Below, in pieces: positions 9,125-18,454 of a DNA stretch of 64,000 nt (its first letter is position 1; the number at the start of each line of letters is the position of its first letter). Both the position numbers and the translations under genes were made by a program. The stretch comes from Chryseobacterium taeanense. Its GTDB lineage: Bacteria > Bacteroidota > Bacteroidia > Flavobacteriales > Weeksellaceae. The stretch lies in the NCBI RefSeq assembly GCF_900099685.1, contig NZ_FNDW01000002.1, forward strand, positions 487,647 to 551,646, written 5' to 3'. The notes under the pieces are model-generated. The model did no database searches, was not told where the DNA came from, and was given only the letters and a program-made list of their open reading frames with translations.

Positions 9125-10294
9125 CTAATTCAGGCTGTAATTTTTCTCGAAATCTTTGGTAAGAAGCTCATAAATTACCCTCAGCCAAATTACAATGCAA
9201 GGTACAGCTTTTAAAGAATATTTAATGATATAATTTTCCTTTACAAATTTTGGAAACAGATCTGATGTGGAAAAGCAAGTGAAAATAATTACAAAAACAA
9301 GCAAACCTATAATAAGCGGCGTTCTTTCTTTCTGAAGGAAAAACCAGATCAGTACGCCTACAACTGCAATGATATATGTGGGAGACTCTGAACTTGAACT
9401 GAATAATACCAAAAATAGTAATGTAGAAGCAAGAATCATCAACTGGAAAGCGTAATGTTTATATTGTTTAATTCTAATATATGGCGCTGCAAAAAGCGGT
9501 AATCCGAACGCAAGAAATACAAGATTTGATATAGATGCGTCGCCAATAATTCTTCTGAAAAAGCCCATCAGCGAAATATCCTGCATATTTCCTAAAACCT
9601 GATTTTCATTATTTTTTTCTACAATAGACTGAAACCAGTCCGTATAACATTGAATTACAAATTTCGGACTTGAGTATGCCATTGGTAAAACAAAAAATAA
9701 TACAGCAATAAGTAATCCTGAAAGAATAAATTTCGTTTTATTTTTAATGAAAAAGAACTGCGACAGCCCTACAATTCCATAGATTTTTACGAAAACCCCA
9801 ATTAAAATTGCTGTTACCGATTTTACTTCTTTTCTTTCATAAATGTACACTGCAGACAGCAATAAAAGACCTGTAAGAGCAACATTGAACTGTAAGCTCA
9901 AAGCCGCTGTAATATATTCCTGCAGACAGAATAACCCGAAAAGTGCTTTTTTCGCATCGGAAAACGGAAGTTTATAAATACCGTAAACAAAGATGAAAGT
10001 ATTGGCAACATTCCAGAGAGAAATCCCCAGCCAGTCGGGCATCATGGCAAAAGGAGCAATAAGCGCACTGAAGAAGACACCGTAGTGATTTAAATCAAAA
10101 TAAAGATCGGGATAATGAATAAACAGATTTTTCTGATTGATGGTGTTAAAAAAAACATTTTTAAAAATCAGATAATTGTTGATGGCGTAATCTCCCCTCA
10201 GATATTTCGAAATGGCAGTAACGACTGATATAATAAGATAAACCCCAAATATATATTTAGGGTTTAGAATTATTTTAAGAAATTTATCTTTCAA
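9125..10294 (-). CDS. Polytopic membrane protein, DUF2029/GT87-like
   Basis: 389 residues with roughly nine or ten hydrophobic segments. FNHYG-type and GDYAINNY-type loops early in the protein resemble the GT87 (DUF2029) group of polyprenol-phosphate-sugar-dependent glycosyltransferases, whose catalytic Asp lies in the first periplasmic loop (LRGDYAINNYLIFKN here, about 33-47). It sits between dapD (28 bases upstream) and the GT2 gene (7 bases downstream), probably in one transcript. Assignment to GT87 rests on length, topology and neighbours and is less certain than for the adjacent genes. Confidence 0.7.
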   Translation of the reverse strand: MKDKFLKIILNPKYIFGVYLIISVVTAISKYLRGDYAINNYLIFKNVFFNTINQKNLFIHYPDLYFDLNHYGVFFSALIAPFAMMPDWLGISLWNVANTFIFVYGIYKLPFSDAKKALFGLFCLQEYITAALSLQFNVALTGLLLLSAVYIYERKEVKSVTAILIGVFVKIYGIVGLSQFFFIKNKTKFILSGLLIAVLFFVLPMAYSSPKFVIQCYTDWFQSIVEKNNENQVLGNMQDISLMGFFRRIIGDASISNLVFLAFGLPLFAAPYIRIKQYKHYAFQLMILASTLLFLVLFSSSSESPTYIIAVVGVLIWFFLQKERTPLIIGLLVFVIIFTCFSTSDLFPKFVKENYIIKYSLKAVPCIVIWLRVIYELLTKDFEKNYSLN

Positions 10295-10322
10295 AATTTT
10301 AATATTAGTTTAAAATTTACTC

Positions 10323-11135
10323 TTAAACAGCAACATTATTATCTCTCAACGCATCATTTAAAGATGTTTTTTTATCGGTAGATTCTTTTCTCTGTCCAAT
10401 AATCAGAGCGCAAGGAACCTGATATTCTCCGGCAGGATATTGTTTTGTGTAACTTCCCGGAATCACCACAGAACGTGCAGGAACTCTTCCTTTAATTTCT
10501 ACCGGCTCAGATCCTGTAACATCAATAATTTTGGTAGAAGCCGTAAGAACAACATTAGCTCCTAAAACAGCTTCTTTTTCTACATGAACACCTTCCACAA
10601 CAATACATCTTGAACCTATGAAACAATCATCTTCAATGATTACGGGAGCAGCCTGAAGAGGTTCTAGAACTCCACCGATTCCTACACCACCACTCAGGTG
10701 AACGTTTTTACCGATTTGCGCACAGCTTCCAACTGTCGCCCACGTATCTACCATCGTTCCTGAATCTACATACGCGCCGATATTCACATAAGAAGGCATC
10801 ATAATAACTCCTGAAGCTACAAAAGAACCTTCTCTTGCAATCGCATGAGGGACAACTCTTACTCCTTTCTCAGCGTAATTTCTCTTTAAAGGAATTTTAT
10901 CGTGAAATTCAAACGGACCAACTTCAATGGTTTCCATTTTCTGAATCGGGAAATACATTACCACTGCTTTTTTTACCCACTCATTCACCTGCCATCCGTT
11001 TTCTATAGGTTCTGCAACACGAAGTTCTCCGGAATCTAATAAAGACACAACTTCTCTGATGGCCTTCTGGCTGTCTTCATTCTGCAAAAGATCTCTATTA
11101 TCCCAAATGTTTTCAATAGTTTGTTGTAACGACAT
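10323..11135 (-). CDS. dapD: 2,3,4,5-tetrahydropyridine-2,6-dicarboxylate N-succinyltransferase
   Basis: 270 residues, the usual DapD length. The central region holds left-handed beta-helix hexapeptide repeats (GVIMMPSYVNIGAYVDSGTM, GSCAQIGKNVHLSGGVGIGG). The active-site region around VDTWATVGS and the substrate loop EPLQAAPVIIEDD are conserved. It succinylates tetrahydrodipicolinate in lysine/meso-diaminopimelate synthesis, so it feeds peptidoglycan. It precedes the glycan genes with only 28 bases, so they may share a transcript. Confidence 0.96.
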   Translation of the reverse strand: MSLQQTIENIWDNRDLLQNEDSQKAIREVVSLLDSGELRVAEPIENGWQVNEWVKKAVVMYFPIQKMETIEVGPFEFHDKIPLKRNYAEKGVRVVPHAIAREGSFVASGVIMMPSYVNIGAYVDSGTMVDTWATVGSCAQIGKNVHLSGGVGIGGVLEPLQAAPVIIEDDCFIGSRCIVVEGVHVEKEAVLGANVVLTASTKIIDVTGSEPVEIKGRVPARSVVIPGSYTKQYPAGEYQVPCALIIGQRKESTDKKTSLNDALRDNNVAV

Positions 11136-11160
11136 GTTTCTAGTTTAAAATTATTTGCGC

Positions 11161-11168
11161 CAAAGATA
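11161..11168 (-). promoter_or_regulatory. -7 promoter element of dapD
   Basis: TATCTTTG on the minus strand, 25 bases upstream of the dapD ATG. No convincing -33 TTG is seen at the right distance. Confidence 0.5.
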
Positions 11169-11231
11169 CAAAAAAAGTTAAGGAAAATATTCTGTCTGTA
11201 GCAATAGCGGGAATGTATTGTTGTCGAATAT

Positions 11232-11801
11232 TTAAAGTACTCTTTTAGCGTGAAGGTAGGCTTTATTCCAGTATTTTTCGTTCAGAGATGAAATGATAAC
11301 TCCCTTTGTAGTGGAAGCATGAATAAATTTCACCTCTCCGTCATTTCCTATATCGTGGACGATTCCGACATGGGAAACTCTGGTACCACCGGCGGTTGCA
11401 AAGAACAAAAGATCTCCCGGTTTTACGTCTTTGATATCAATTGTATTTCCGGCCTCTGCCTGATCCGAAGATCTTCTTGGAAGTTTATAATCGTTTTCTT
11501 CAAAGACTTTTAGGGTAAATCCCGAACAGTCGAAACCTGACGATGTGTTTCCTCCGAATTTATAAGGAGCACCAAGGTATTTTTCGGCATCTTTTAGAAT
11601 TTCGTTAATTGATCCTGAAATTTTGCCATTAAATTTAGATTCCAGATTTCTGAGGTTTTCTGCTTTGGGAACTGATTTTGTAATGGTTCTTTTATTTGAA
11701 ACTGCATTTTTTGAACTTCCGCAGGAAACTGTAATTAAAGATGTAATGAGTAAAACATGAATTGTTTTTAAATTTAATTTTTTATCATTCAAGATCTTCA
11801 T
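11232..11801 (-). CDS. NlpC/P60 family cell-wall endopeptidase, lipoprotein
   Basis: 189 residues. A signal sequence ends in the lipobox-like ITVSCGSS (Cys about 27), so it is probably an envelope lipoprotein. The C-terminal 110 residues form the NlpC/P60 (C40) fold: catalytic Cys in FDCSGFTLKVF, His in RVSHVGIV and a third polar residue in KFIHAST. Such enzymes cut D-Glu/DAP-type peptide bonds in peptidoglycan. It sits downstream of dapD on the chromosome map but is read from its own promoter. Confidence 0.93.
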   Translation of the reverse strand: MKILNDKKLNLKTIHVLLITSLITVSCGSSKNAVSNKRTITKSVPKAENLRNLESKFNGKISGSINEILKDAEKYLGAPYKFGGNTSSGFDCSGFTLKVFEENDYKLPRRSSDQAEAGNTIDIKDVKPGDLLFFATAGGTRVSHVGIVHDIGNDGEVKFIHASTTKGVIISSLNEKYWNKAYLHAKRVL

Positions 11802-11829
11802 ATACTTTCATTTTACGGCAATACCAGTA

Positions 11830-11837
11830 CAAATATA
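11830..11837 (-). promoter_or_regulatory. -7 promoter element of the NlpC/P60 gene
   Basis: TATATTTG on the minus strand, 28 bases before the ATG at 11801. Confidence 0.5.
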
Positions 11838-11899
11838 AATAAATTATGACTAAATTTTTCTCAATTCATTACATGAAAATAAATACCCTTTTATAAAAT

Positions 11900-11927
11900 A
11901 AAAAAAGCTATTCGACCGAATAGCTTT
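11900..11927 (-). terminator. Terminator after the small lipoprotein gene
   Basis: AAAGCTATTCG (11904-11914) pairs with CGAATAGCTTT (11917-11927). On the minus strand the hairpin is followed by a T-run, 20 bases after the stop of the 125-residue lipoprotein. Confidence 0.8.
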
Positions 11928-11946
11928 GTATAATGTGTGATTTTTA

Positions 11947-12324
11947 TTATTTTGATGTTTTCTCACCTTTCCATGTGCCTGATCTGGAAGGTGTCGGAAC
12001 TTCGTTTACCCATGTTCCGCTTGCTTTTTTATCTTCTCTTGTCAGAGTTCCTCTGAATTCACCGTCAGAAGGTGATCCTATGGTGGCAGTCAGTTCTCCC
12101 GATTCGCTAAGATACCCCGAAATAAGGTAATTTTCTGAAGTCTGCTCAGCATCTAATGTTCCGGTTACTTTTCCGTCGGTTGCCACTACGATATTCCAGC
12201 TGCCTTTTTCTGTCCCTTCATAAGTTCCGGCCCAGGTTCCTATGAAGTCATAGATGGTGTCCTCATCTTTGCTGCAGCCAATAAACAAAAAAGCGGTGAA
12301 TAAAAGTAAAAATATTTTCTTCAT
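11947..12324 (-). CDS. Small putative lipoprotein
   Basis: 125 residues. A signal peptide ends in LFIGCSKDED, a clear lipobox (Cys17) followed by the acidic residues often seen in exported Bacteroidetes lipoproteins. The rest is a predicted beta-rich domain with repeated Gly/Thr (IGTWAGTYEGTEKGSW, VTGTLDAEQ, GEFRGTLTREDKKASGTW), similar in style to lipocalin-like or extracellular-domain lipoproteins. No known function can be assigned. It begins 24 bases after tRNA-Ala with no promoter visible between, so it may be cotranscribed with the tRNA. Confidence 0.85.
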   Translation of the reverse strand: MKKIFLLLFTAFLFIGCSKDEDTIYDFIGTWAGTYEGTEKGSWNIVVATDGKVTGTLDAEQTSENYLISGYLSESGELTATIGSPSDGEFRGTLTREDKKASGTWVNEVPTPSRSGTWKGEKTSK

Positions 12325-12348
12325 AGTTTTTGTTTTATAAACAAATTG

Positions 12349-12422
12349 TGGAGAATACGGGGATCGAACCCGTCACCTTTAGACTGCCAGTCTAACGCTC
12401 TAGCCAGATGAGCTAATTCCCC
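12349..12422 (-). tRNA. tRNA-Ala (anticodon GGC)
   Basis: A 74-base cloverleaf. The acceptor stem GGGGAAT/ATTCTCC contains the G3-U70 pair that is the alanine identity element. The D-arm is TAGCTCATCTGGCTAGAGC. The anticodon stem TTAGA/TCTAA holds the loop CTGGCAG, giving anticodon GGC, and the T-arm is GACGGGTTCGATCCCCGT. The discriminator is A; a full CCA is not encoded (ACAA follows). Confidence 0.95.
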
Positions 12423-12454
12423 TTTCTTTCCTCAGATCATTTTCTGAAGCGGTA

Positions 12455-12485
12455 CAAAAGTAAGTATTTAAACTACATATACAAA
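12455..12485 (-). promoter_or_regulatory. Promoter of tRNA-Ala
   Basis: -33 TTTG (12485-12482), 19 bases, -7 TACTTTTG (12462-12455). A near-perfect Bacteroidetes sigma-A promoter about 33 bases before the mature tRNA 5' end. Confidence 0.8.
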
Positions 12486-12565
12486 CATTTTATTAAATTT
12501 TCTTTAACCAGAATATAAAATTTATAGCTAATTATCAATTTTTCAGGCATTTTCAGTTTAAAATA

Positions 12566-12597
12566 AAAATGCACATTAACTGTTTAATGTGCATTTT
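12566..12597 (-). terminator. Terminator of the RND efflux operon
   Basis: Arms AAAATGCACATTAA and TTAATGTGCATTTT flank a 4-base loop. T-runs flank both sides, so it could work in both directions. It lies 22 bases past the outer-membrane factor gene. Confidence 0.8.
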
Positions 12598-12619
12598 TTT
12601 ACTTTTTAATCTTTATAAA

Positions 12620-14035
12620 CTATTTCCAACCTCCTCCGAGAGCCTGGTAAAGATCTATGGCAGCTTTCATTTTGCTGTATTCTGCATTGGCGATATTCAA
12701 CTCTGCATTTAATGAATTTACACTTGCATTCAAAACCTCAAGATAATTAGCCATTCCATAGTTTACCAATTCCTGAGAATATTCAACAGAATTTTTATAA
12801 GCGTTAAGTTCTTTCTGTTTTAATTCTATAAAAGAATCCTGAACAGAAAATACGCGTATTGCATCAGAAACCTCTTTTCCAGCCGTAAGAACGGCTTTTC
12901 TGAAGTTTAAATAAGCAGTTTCCTGATTGGCCAAACTCACATCGTAATTGGTTCTGATCGCTCTTCTGTTTAAAATCGGCTGCGCCAGACCAGCCACAAC
13001 ATTGGCAAATAATGAATTTACACTGAATAAATGATCGATGTCTACAGACTGTATTCCTCCGCTTCCTGTAAGTTTTAAAGTAGGGTAAAACTGAGCTTTT
13101 GCTGAATTCGTTAATTCAAATGCATTCATTAAGTTATACTCTGCTCTCATCACATCGGGACGGTTGGCCAACAACTGCGCAGGGTATCCAAGTTTTACAT
13201 CAATAGGAAGACTTTGGCTTTCCAATGTTGAACGCTCTATCGTATGGGAAGGTTCTCCCATTAAAAGGCTCATGGTGTTTTCCAACAACTGGATCTGCGT
13301 ATCGATATCGATTAATAAAGATTTTGCATTAAAAACCAATGCTTCACTCTGCTGCACAGCAACTTCCGTCAATGTTCCCGACGTTTTTAAGGCTCTTGTC
13401 GTTTCAAGATTCTTTTCACGAACGGCAATAGTTTCATTAATAATTCTCTTCTGTGCATCAAACGTCAGCAACTGATAATACGCCGAAGCAACAGAAGCCA
13501 CAAGATCGCTTTTTACGGCTTTGTGTGCTGCCACAGTACCAAGATAAGCGGCAAACTGAGCTTTTTCCTGCGATTTAAGTTTTCCCCAGATATCTGCTTC
13601 CCAACCGATACTTGCCGTGATGTCAAACTGATTAACATATCTTCTTTCTCCGATGATCTGTCCAAACTGAGTATTAATCGACTGAGTCTGGAACGTATAA
13701 TTCGGACCAACCGCTAATGTCGGTTGATAAGCTGCTTTGCTTTGTTTTAAATAAGCCTCAGCAGAAGCAATACTTTGCAGTGCAATTCTGATATCAAGAT
13801 TGTTCTCCAACGCTTTTGAAATATGTCTTTGAAGTATTGGATCAGTAAAAATTTCCTTCCACGAAACATTGGCAATATTTGTACTATCGGAAGGCAGCAT
13901 ATCGGTACGGTACAACTTTTCGTCTACCGCATTATTGGGTCTGTTGTACTCTTTTCTGGCCATACATGATGATATGGCAGAAAGAATCAAGACTGAAAAA
14001 GTAAGTCCTTTTATGATGTTTAAAATATTCTTCAT
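12620..14035 (-). CDS. RND efflux outer-membrane factor (OprM/TolC-like lipoprotein)
   Basis: 471 residues. The signal sequence ends in SAISSCMARKEY, a lipobox giving a lipid-anchored protein as in OprM/NodT-type factors. Two outer-membrane efflux repeats of long helices follow, with SVKLGYPAQLLANRPDVMRAEYNL-type signature (DVKLGYPAQLLANRPDV at about 285-301) and C-terminal ALGGGWK, typical of the NodT subfamily. It forms the trimeric exit duct for the AcrB-like pump encoded upstream. Last gene of the operon, 80 bases after the pump gene. Confidence 0.95.
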   Translation of the reverse strand: MKNILNIIKGLTFSVLILSAISSCMARKEYNRPNNAVDEKLYRTDMLPSDSTNIANVSWKEIFTDPILQRHISKALENNLDIRIALQSIASAEAYLKQSKAAYQPTLAVGPNYTFQTQSINTQFGQIIGERRYVNQFDITASIGWEADIWGKLKSQEKAQFAAYLGTVAAHKAVKSDLVASVASAYYQLLTFDAQKRIINETIAVREKNLETTRALKTSGTLTEVAVQQSEALVFNAKSLLIDIDTQIQLLENTMSLLMGEPSHTIERSTLESQSLPIDVKLGYPAQLLANRPDVMRAEYNLMNAFELTNSAKAQFYPTLKLTGSGGIQSVDIDHLFSVNSLFANVVAGLAQPILNRRAIRTNYDVSLANQETAYLNFRKAVLTAGKEVSDAIRVFSVQDSFIELKQKELNAYKNSVEYSQELVNYGMANYLEVLNASVNSLNAELNIANAEYSKMKAAIDLYQALGGGWK

Positions 14036-14115
14036 TTCTTTTAATTAGAAGTTAGAAATCAGAGGTTAGAAGTTAGATTAAACTTAATATCCAACCTCTA
14101 ACTTGTCCAATTAAT

Positions 14116-17100
14116 TTATTCTGCTAAATTGATTTCTTCTTTTTTGATAGGTTTCACCTTTTCCTGCAGATATTCAAAAATAACGTACAAGACAGGAATT
14201 ACAAATAGTCCCAGCACGGTACCTATTAAAAGTCCTATGGCCGCACCTGTTGCAATTGATCTGTTTCCTACAGCACCAATTCCGCTTGCTAAAACCAAAG
14301 GCAATAAACCGAAGATAAATGCAAATGATGTCATCAGGATAGGTCTTAATCTTGCTTTTGCCGCATTAATGGCAGACATAACAATTGTCTCTCCGTGATG
14401 TCTTCTCTGAACCGCAAACTCGACAATCAAAATGGCATTTTTAGCTAATAAACCTACCAACATAATAAGGGCAATCTGGAAGTAAATATTGTTTTCCAAG
14501 CCCATTATTTTCTGTCCGAAATAAGCTCCCATTACCCCAAGAGGGAGAGATATAACTACGATCAGCGGAAGAATATAACTTTCATACTGTGCTGAAAGAA
14601 TGAAATAAACGAAGATTAAACTTAAAGCAAAGATCAGAATTGTTTGTGATCCGGAGTTTAATTCTTCCCTTGTTAATCCTGTAAACTGAACGTCATAGTT
14701 CTGATTTAAAGATTCTTTTGCTACCTGCTGCACTGCCGTAATGGCATCTCCGGAACTATAACCCGCAGAGTTGGCACCGGTAATTTTTACGGAAGTAAAT
14801 AAGTTATATCTACTTACAGATTGTGGGCCATAGGCTTTCTTCAAAGTCACAAACTGAGAGATCGGAGACATTAATCCTGAGCCTGTTTTTACGTACAATT
14901 CGTTCAGATTGTCGATATTCTGTCTGTTTTCAGGAAGTGCCTGAACCATTACCCTGAACTGCTTTCCATATTTGGTAAAGTCAGCTGTATAAATACCACC
15001 GATGTAGCCCTGCATTGTTGCCAGGATATCACTTACAGAAACACCTAGCTGTTTTGCCAAAGGTACGTTGATCTGCATCTCATACTGCGGATATTTTGTA
15101 TTAAATGAAGTCTGCGCAAATTCAATTTCCGGTCTTTGCATCAGTTTACCGATGAATTCGTTGGTTTTATTATCCAGATCGGCATATTCACCACCGGATT
15201 TATCCAGCAGAACCATCTCGAAACCTGCACTACTACCGAAACCAGGTACACTCGGCGGCTGGAAAAATACCACTTTAGCATCAGGAACCGCTCCTGTAAT
15301 ACCGAATAGTTTCTTGGTAATATCTTCCGAAGTTTGTCCGTCCTTTTTTCTTTCGTCAAAAGGTTTTAATTTAACAAAAGCAAGACCATTGTTGCTACCG
15401 TTTCCGGAAAGGAAACCTCTACCTGTTGAAATGGTAACATTTTGTACGCCTGGAACTTTTAAAGCTTTAGCCTGAAGCGTTTTTAAAGCATTATAGGTTC
15501 TTTCCATGGAAGCCCCCGGAGGAAGCTGAACATCTGTAAAGATAATTCCACGGTCTTCTGTTGGTACGAAACCTTTTTTCATTGTGGTACTCGCCCAATA
15601 TAATATTCCACCGGTAACGGCAAAAATAATTAGAGTCACCCATTTATGTCTTAACAGAAAGACAAAACCTCTTCCGTAACGTTCTGTAGTTGTTCTGAAA
15701 GCAATATTGAACTTATAAAAAAACTTCTGAATGAAATTTAAATTTTTATATTCTGTATGATGAGCATCATGAGGTTTTAGGAATAATGAACATAAAACCG
15801 GACTTAAAGTCAATGCATTAATCGCTGAAATAATGATCGCCACAATAAGCGTAATTCCAAACTGTTGATAGAAAACTCCTGTTGGACCAGTAATAAAGGT
15901 TACCGGAATAAATACAGATGCCATTACCAATGTAATTGAAATAATTGCTCCTGTAATCTCATCCATCGCCTCTACCGTAGCTTTTTTTGCATCGGAAATT
16001 CCATGTTCCATCTTGGCATGAACGGCCTCAACGACGACAATGGCATCATCCACCACAATACCGATGGCCAAAACCAATGCGAATAAAGTTAATAAGTTTA
16101 GTGAATATCCGAACAAATTCAGGAAGAAAAATGCTCCCACAATAGAAACCGGAACGGCAATAGCCGGAATAAGTGTCGACCTGAAATCCTGAAGGAAAAT
16201 ATATACGACAATGAATACCAGGATAAATGCTTCAATCAATGTATGTACTACTTTATCAATCGAGGCTTCAAGGAATTCATTGGTATCGAAGTTAAAGGTA
16301 TATTTAACCCCCTCCGGAAAACTTCCTTCTGCTGATTTCAGATACGTTTTAATATTTTTAATAATTTCCTGTGCATTTGATCCCGGTGTCTGGAAAATAC
16401 CCATACTGATCGAAGGATTGTTTCCATTCTCACCTATTCCTGTATAAGACTGGCCTGCCAGTTCAACTTTTGCAACATCTTTCAGCATCAGATTTTGTCC
16501 GTCACCAAGAGATTTAATAATGATATTATCGTATTGAGATTTATCGTTAAATTTACCAACATATTTAATGATATACTCGAAAGAGCTTCCGCTGTTTTGC
16601 CCGATAGAGCCGGCAGCAGCTTCTCTACTCTGCTCATTGATCGCATTGGTAACGTCAGTTGGAGTTATTCCGTAGGCAGCCATTTTTGCAGGATCCAGCC
16701 ATACTCTCATAGAATAATTTTTGCCCCCGAAAACATTGGCATCACCTACTCCGTTAATTCTTTTTAAGTTCGGAATAATATTGATATTCAAAAAGTTCTG
16801 AAGATACACATCATCCAAATCTTTATTCTCAGAATAGAATGACATATACATCAAAGCACTGGTCTGCTGTTTCTGCGTAACAACCCCAGAACGCGTTACT
16901 TCGCTCGGTAACAATGGTGTTGCTCTTGTTACACGGTTCTGCACGTTTACTGCAGCAATATCAGGATTTATACCCTGCTTAAAAAATATCTGAATACTAG
17001 CTGAACCGTCATTTCCTGCACTGGATGTGATATAATCCATACCCTCCACTCCATTGATCTGTTCTTCCAAAGGTACTACAACACTTTTCATAACAGTTTC

Positions 17101-17262
17101 TGCGTTGGCTCCTGTATAATTTGCCGAAACACTTACTGTAGGAGGAGCAATATCGGGATACTGCGTCACCGGCAGCGCGATCAGTCCTAACACCCCGAGA
17201 ATCACAATCAAAATTGAGATTACCGTGGATAAAACCGGTCTGTTTATAAAATTTTTAATCAT
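14116..17262 (-). CDS. RND multidrug efflux pump, inner-membrane transporter (HAE1/AcrB family)
   Basis: 1048 residues, the standard AcrB length, with twelve predicted membrane segments and two large periplasmic loops. The N-terminus MIKNFINRPVLSTVISILIVILG is typical. The proton-relay Asp pair is seen in GIVVDDAIVVVEAV (about 403-416) and the second-half motif GLLAKNAILIVEFA is present. It exports hydrophobic compounds with proton influx, working with the fusion protein 3 bases upstream and the outer-membrane factor downstream. Substrate range cannot be read from sequence. Confidence 0.96.
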   Translation of the reverse strand: MIKNFINRPVLSTVISILIVILGVLGLIALPVTQYPDIAPPTVSVSANYTGANAETVMKSVVVPLEEQINGVEGMDYITSSAGNDGSASIQIFFKQGINPDIAAVNVQNRVTRATPLLPSEVTRSGVVTQKQQTSALMYMSFYSENKDLDDVYLQNFLNINIIPNLKRINGVGDANVFGGKNYSMRVWLDPAKMAAYGITPTDVTNAINEQSREAAAGSIGQNSGSSFEYIIKYVGKFNDKSQYDNIIIKSLGDGQNLMLKDVAKVELAGQSYTGIGENGNNPSISMGIFQTPGSNAQEIIKNIKTYLKSAEGSFPEGVKYTFNFDTNEFLEASIDKVVHTLIEAFILVFIVVYIFLQDFRSTLIPAIAVPVSIVGAFFFLNLFGYSLNLLTLFALVLAIGIVVDDAIVVVEAVHAKMEHGISDAKKATVEAMDEITGAIISITLVMASVFIPVTFITGPTGVFYQQFGITLIVAIIISAINALTLSPVLCSLFLKPHDAHHTEYKNLNFIQKFFYKFNIAFRTTTERYGRGFVFLLRHKWVTLIIFAVTGGILYWASTTMKKGFVPTEDRGIIFTDVQLPPGASMERTYNALKTLQAKALKVPGVQNVTISTGRGFLSGNGSNNGLAFVKLKPFDERKKDGQTSEDITKKLFGITGAVPDAKVVFFQPPSVPGFGSSAGFEMVLLDKSGGEYADLDNKTNEFIGKLMQRPEIEFAQTSFNTKYPQYEMQINVPLAKQLGVSVSDILATMQGYIGGIYTADFTKYGKQFRVMVQALPENRQNIDNLNELYVKTGSGLMSPISQFVTLKKAYGPQSVSRYNLFTSVKITGANSAGYSSGDAITAVQQVAKESLNQNYDVQFTGLTREELNSGSQTILIFALSLIFVYFILSAQYESYILPLIVVISLPLGVMGAYFGQKIMGLENNIYFQIALIMLVGLLAKNAILIVEFAVQRRHHGETIVMSAINAAKARLRPILMTSFAFIFGLLPLVLASGIGAVGNRSIATGAAIGLLIGTVLGLFVIPVLYVIFEYLQEKVKPIKKEEINLAE

Positions 17263-17265
17263 TTT

Positions 17266-18453
17266 TTAGAATTTCGGTTTTATAGATTGAACGAGACTAT
17301 CCATTTTTACAGGTTGTCTTTTAACGGCAGTTCCGGGTTTTAATCCTCCGATACCTGCTGCGATTACAGTTTCACCTTTATTAACTCCGGATTTAATTAA
17401 AGCCATATTGTCGATTCTGTCGATCACATTGATGACAACATTTCTTGCCGTATCGCTTTTGTCGACTTTATATACATAAACAATCCCCTGTTGTTCGTAG
17501 GTTGCACTTTCCGGAACGACCAATACATTGTCATAACGTTGAGGGAATCTTATCGTTCCGCTGTTACCATTGCTTAGAAGTTTCTGCGCATTAGTAAAAG
17601 CTACTCTGAATTGTATAGTCCCCGTTGTAGGATCAATTTGTCCTGTGATCGCTTCTATTCTTCCTTTTTCAGGATAAATGCTTCCGTTTGCAAGTTGCAG
17701 TTCTACCATCGGCAGATTTCTAATTTTTTCTGGCATGGTAGCTCCTGGAGATTTTTCAAGGAAATCGAAATATTCTTTTTCGTTCATTGAAAAGTATGCG
17801 TAGATCTCGGAAGTATCTGAAATTGTAGTCAGAGGAGTCTGATCTGAAGGCCCGACAAGACTTCCCACTTTCAAAGGGAGCTTACCGATCACACCAGAAA
17901 TAGGTGCACGGATAATGGAATACTGAATGTTTGCTTCTACGCCTTTGTAATTGGCGACAGCCTGGCTTTTAGCTGCCTGAGCCTGTTTCAACTGAGCCTG
18001 AGCCTGGGCTAAATTGGCCTGAGCGGTCTGGAGCTGAACATTACTGATGATATTTTTCTGAACAAGAGGTTTTAGTTTATTTACTTCTACATTTGCAGCA
18101 TTTACAGCAGCCTGTGCAGCAGCGATATTAGACTCAGCAGCACCGATGCCAGCTTTGGAAGCAGCGGCATTTTCGTTCAGAATATTGGTTTCAAGGCGGA
18201 ACAAAGGCTGTCCTTTGGTTACATATTGTCCTTCATCTACCAAAACCTGTGTGATATATCCCTGAATTTTAGCACGTACATCGTTGTTTACCTTCCCCTG
18301 AACGGTTGCCGGAAACATCTGATAACCTACTATATTTTTCGCTTCCACATTTACGACAGGATATGGTTTAGGGCCATCCTGCTTAGGAGCTTCTTTTTTG
18401 CAGGCCACCAAAGAAAGGGCTGCAACAGAAAGTATAATCAGCTTGTTATTCAT
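17266..18453 (-). CDS. RND efflux periplasmic adaptor (membrane fusion protein)
   Basis: 395 residues. The signal ends in the lipobox SLVACKKEAP (Cys19), so it is lipid-anchored. A barrel-sandwich/lipoyl half (RAKIQGYITQVLVDEGQYVTKGQPLF) is followed by an Ala/Gln-rich coiled coil (about 100-170), the second lipoyl half (RAPISGVIGKLPLKVGSLV) and a beta-barrel domain. It couples the AcrB-like pump to the outer-membrane factor. It starts 1 base after the regulator's stop, so all four genes probably form one operon. Confidence 0.95.
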   Translation of the reverse strand: MNNKLIILSVAALSLVACKKEAPKQDGPKPYPVVNVEAKNIVGYQMFPATVQGKVNNDVRAKIQGYITQVLVDEGQYVTKGQPLFRLETNILNENAAASKAGIGAAESNIAAAQAAVNAANVEVNKLKPLVQKNIISNVQLQTAQANLAQAQAQLKQAQAAKSQAVANYKGVEANIQYSIIRAPISGVIGKLPLKVGSLVGPSDQTPLTTISDTSEIYAYFSMNEKEYFDFLEKSPGATMPEKIRNLPMVELQLANGSIYPEKGRIEAITGQIDPTTGTIQFRVAFTNAQKLLSNGNSGTIRFPQRYDNVLVVPESATYEQQGIVYVYKVDKSDTARNVVINVIDRIDNMALIKSGVNKGETVIAAGIGGLKPGTAVKRQPVKMDSLVQSIKPKF

Positions 18454-18454
18454 T

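Noticed and set aside
14036..14115. Repeated AGTTAGA/TCTAAC motifs after the outer-membrane factor start as a regulatory element
   Set aside because: Imperfect short complementary runs in an 80-base gap; not enough to support a function.
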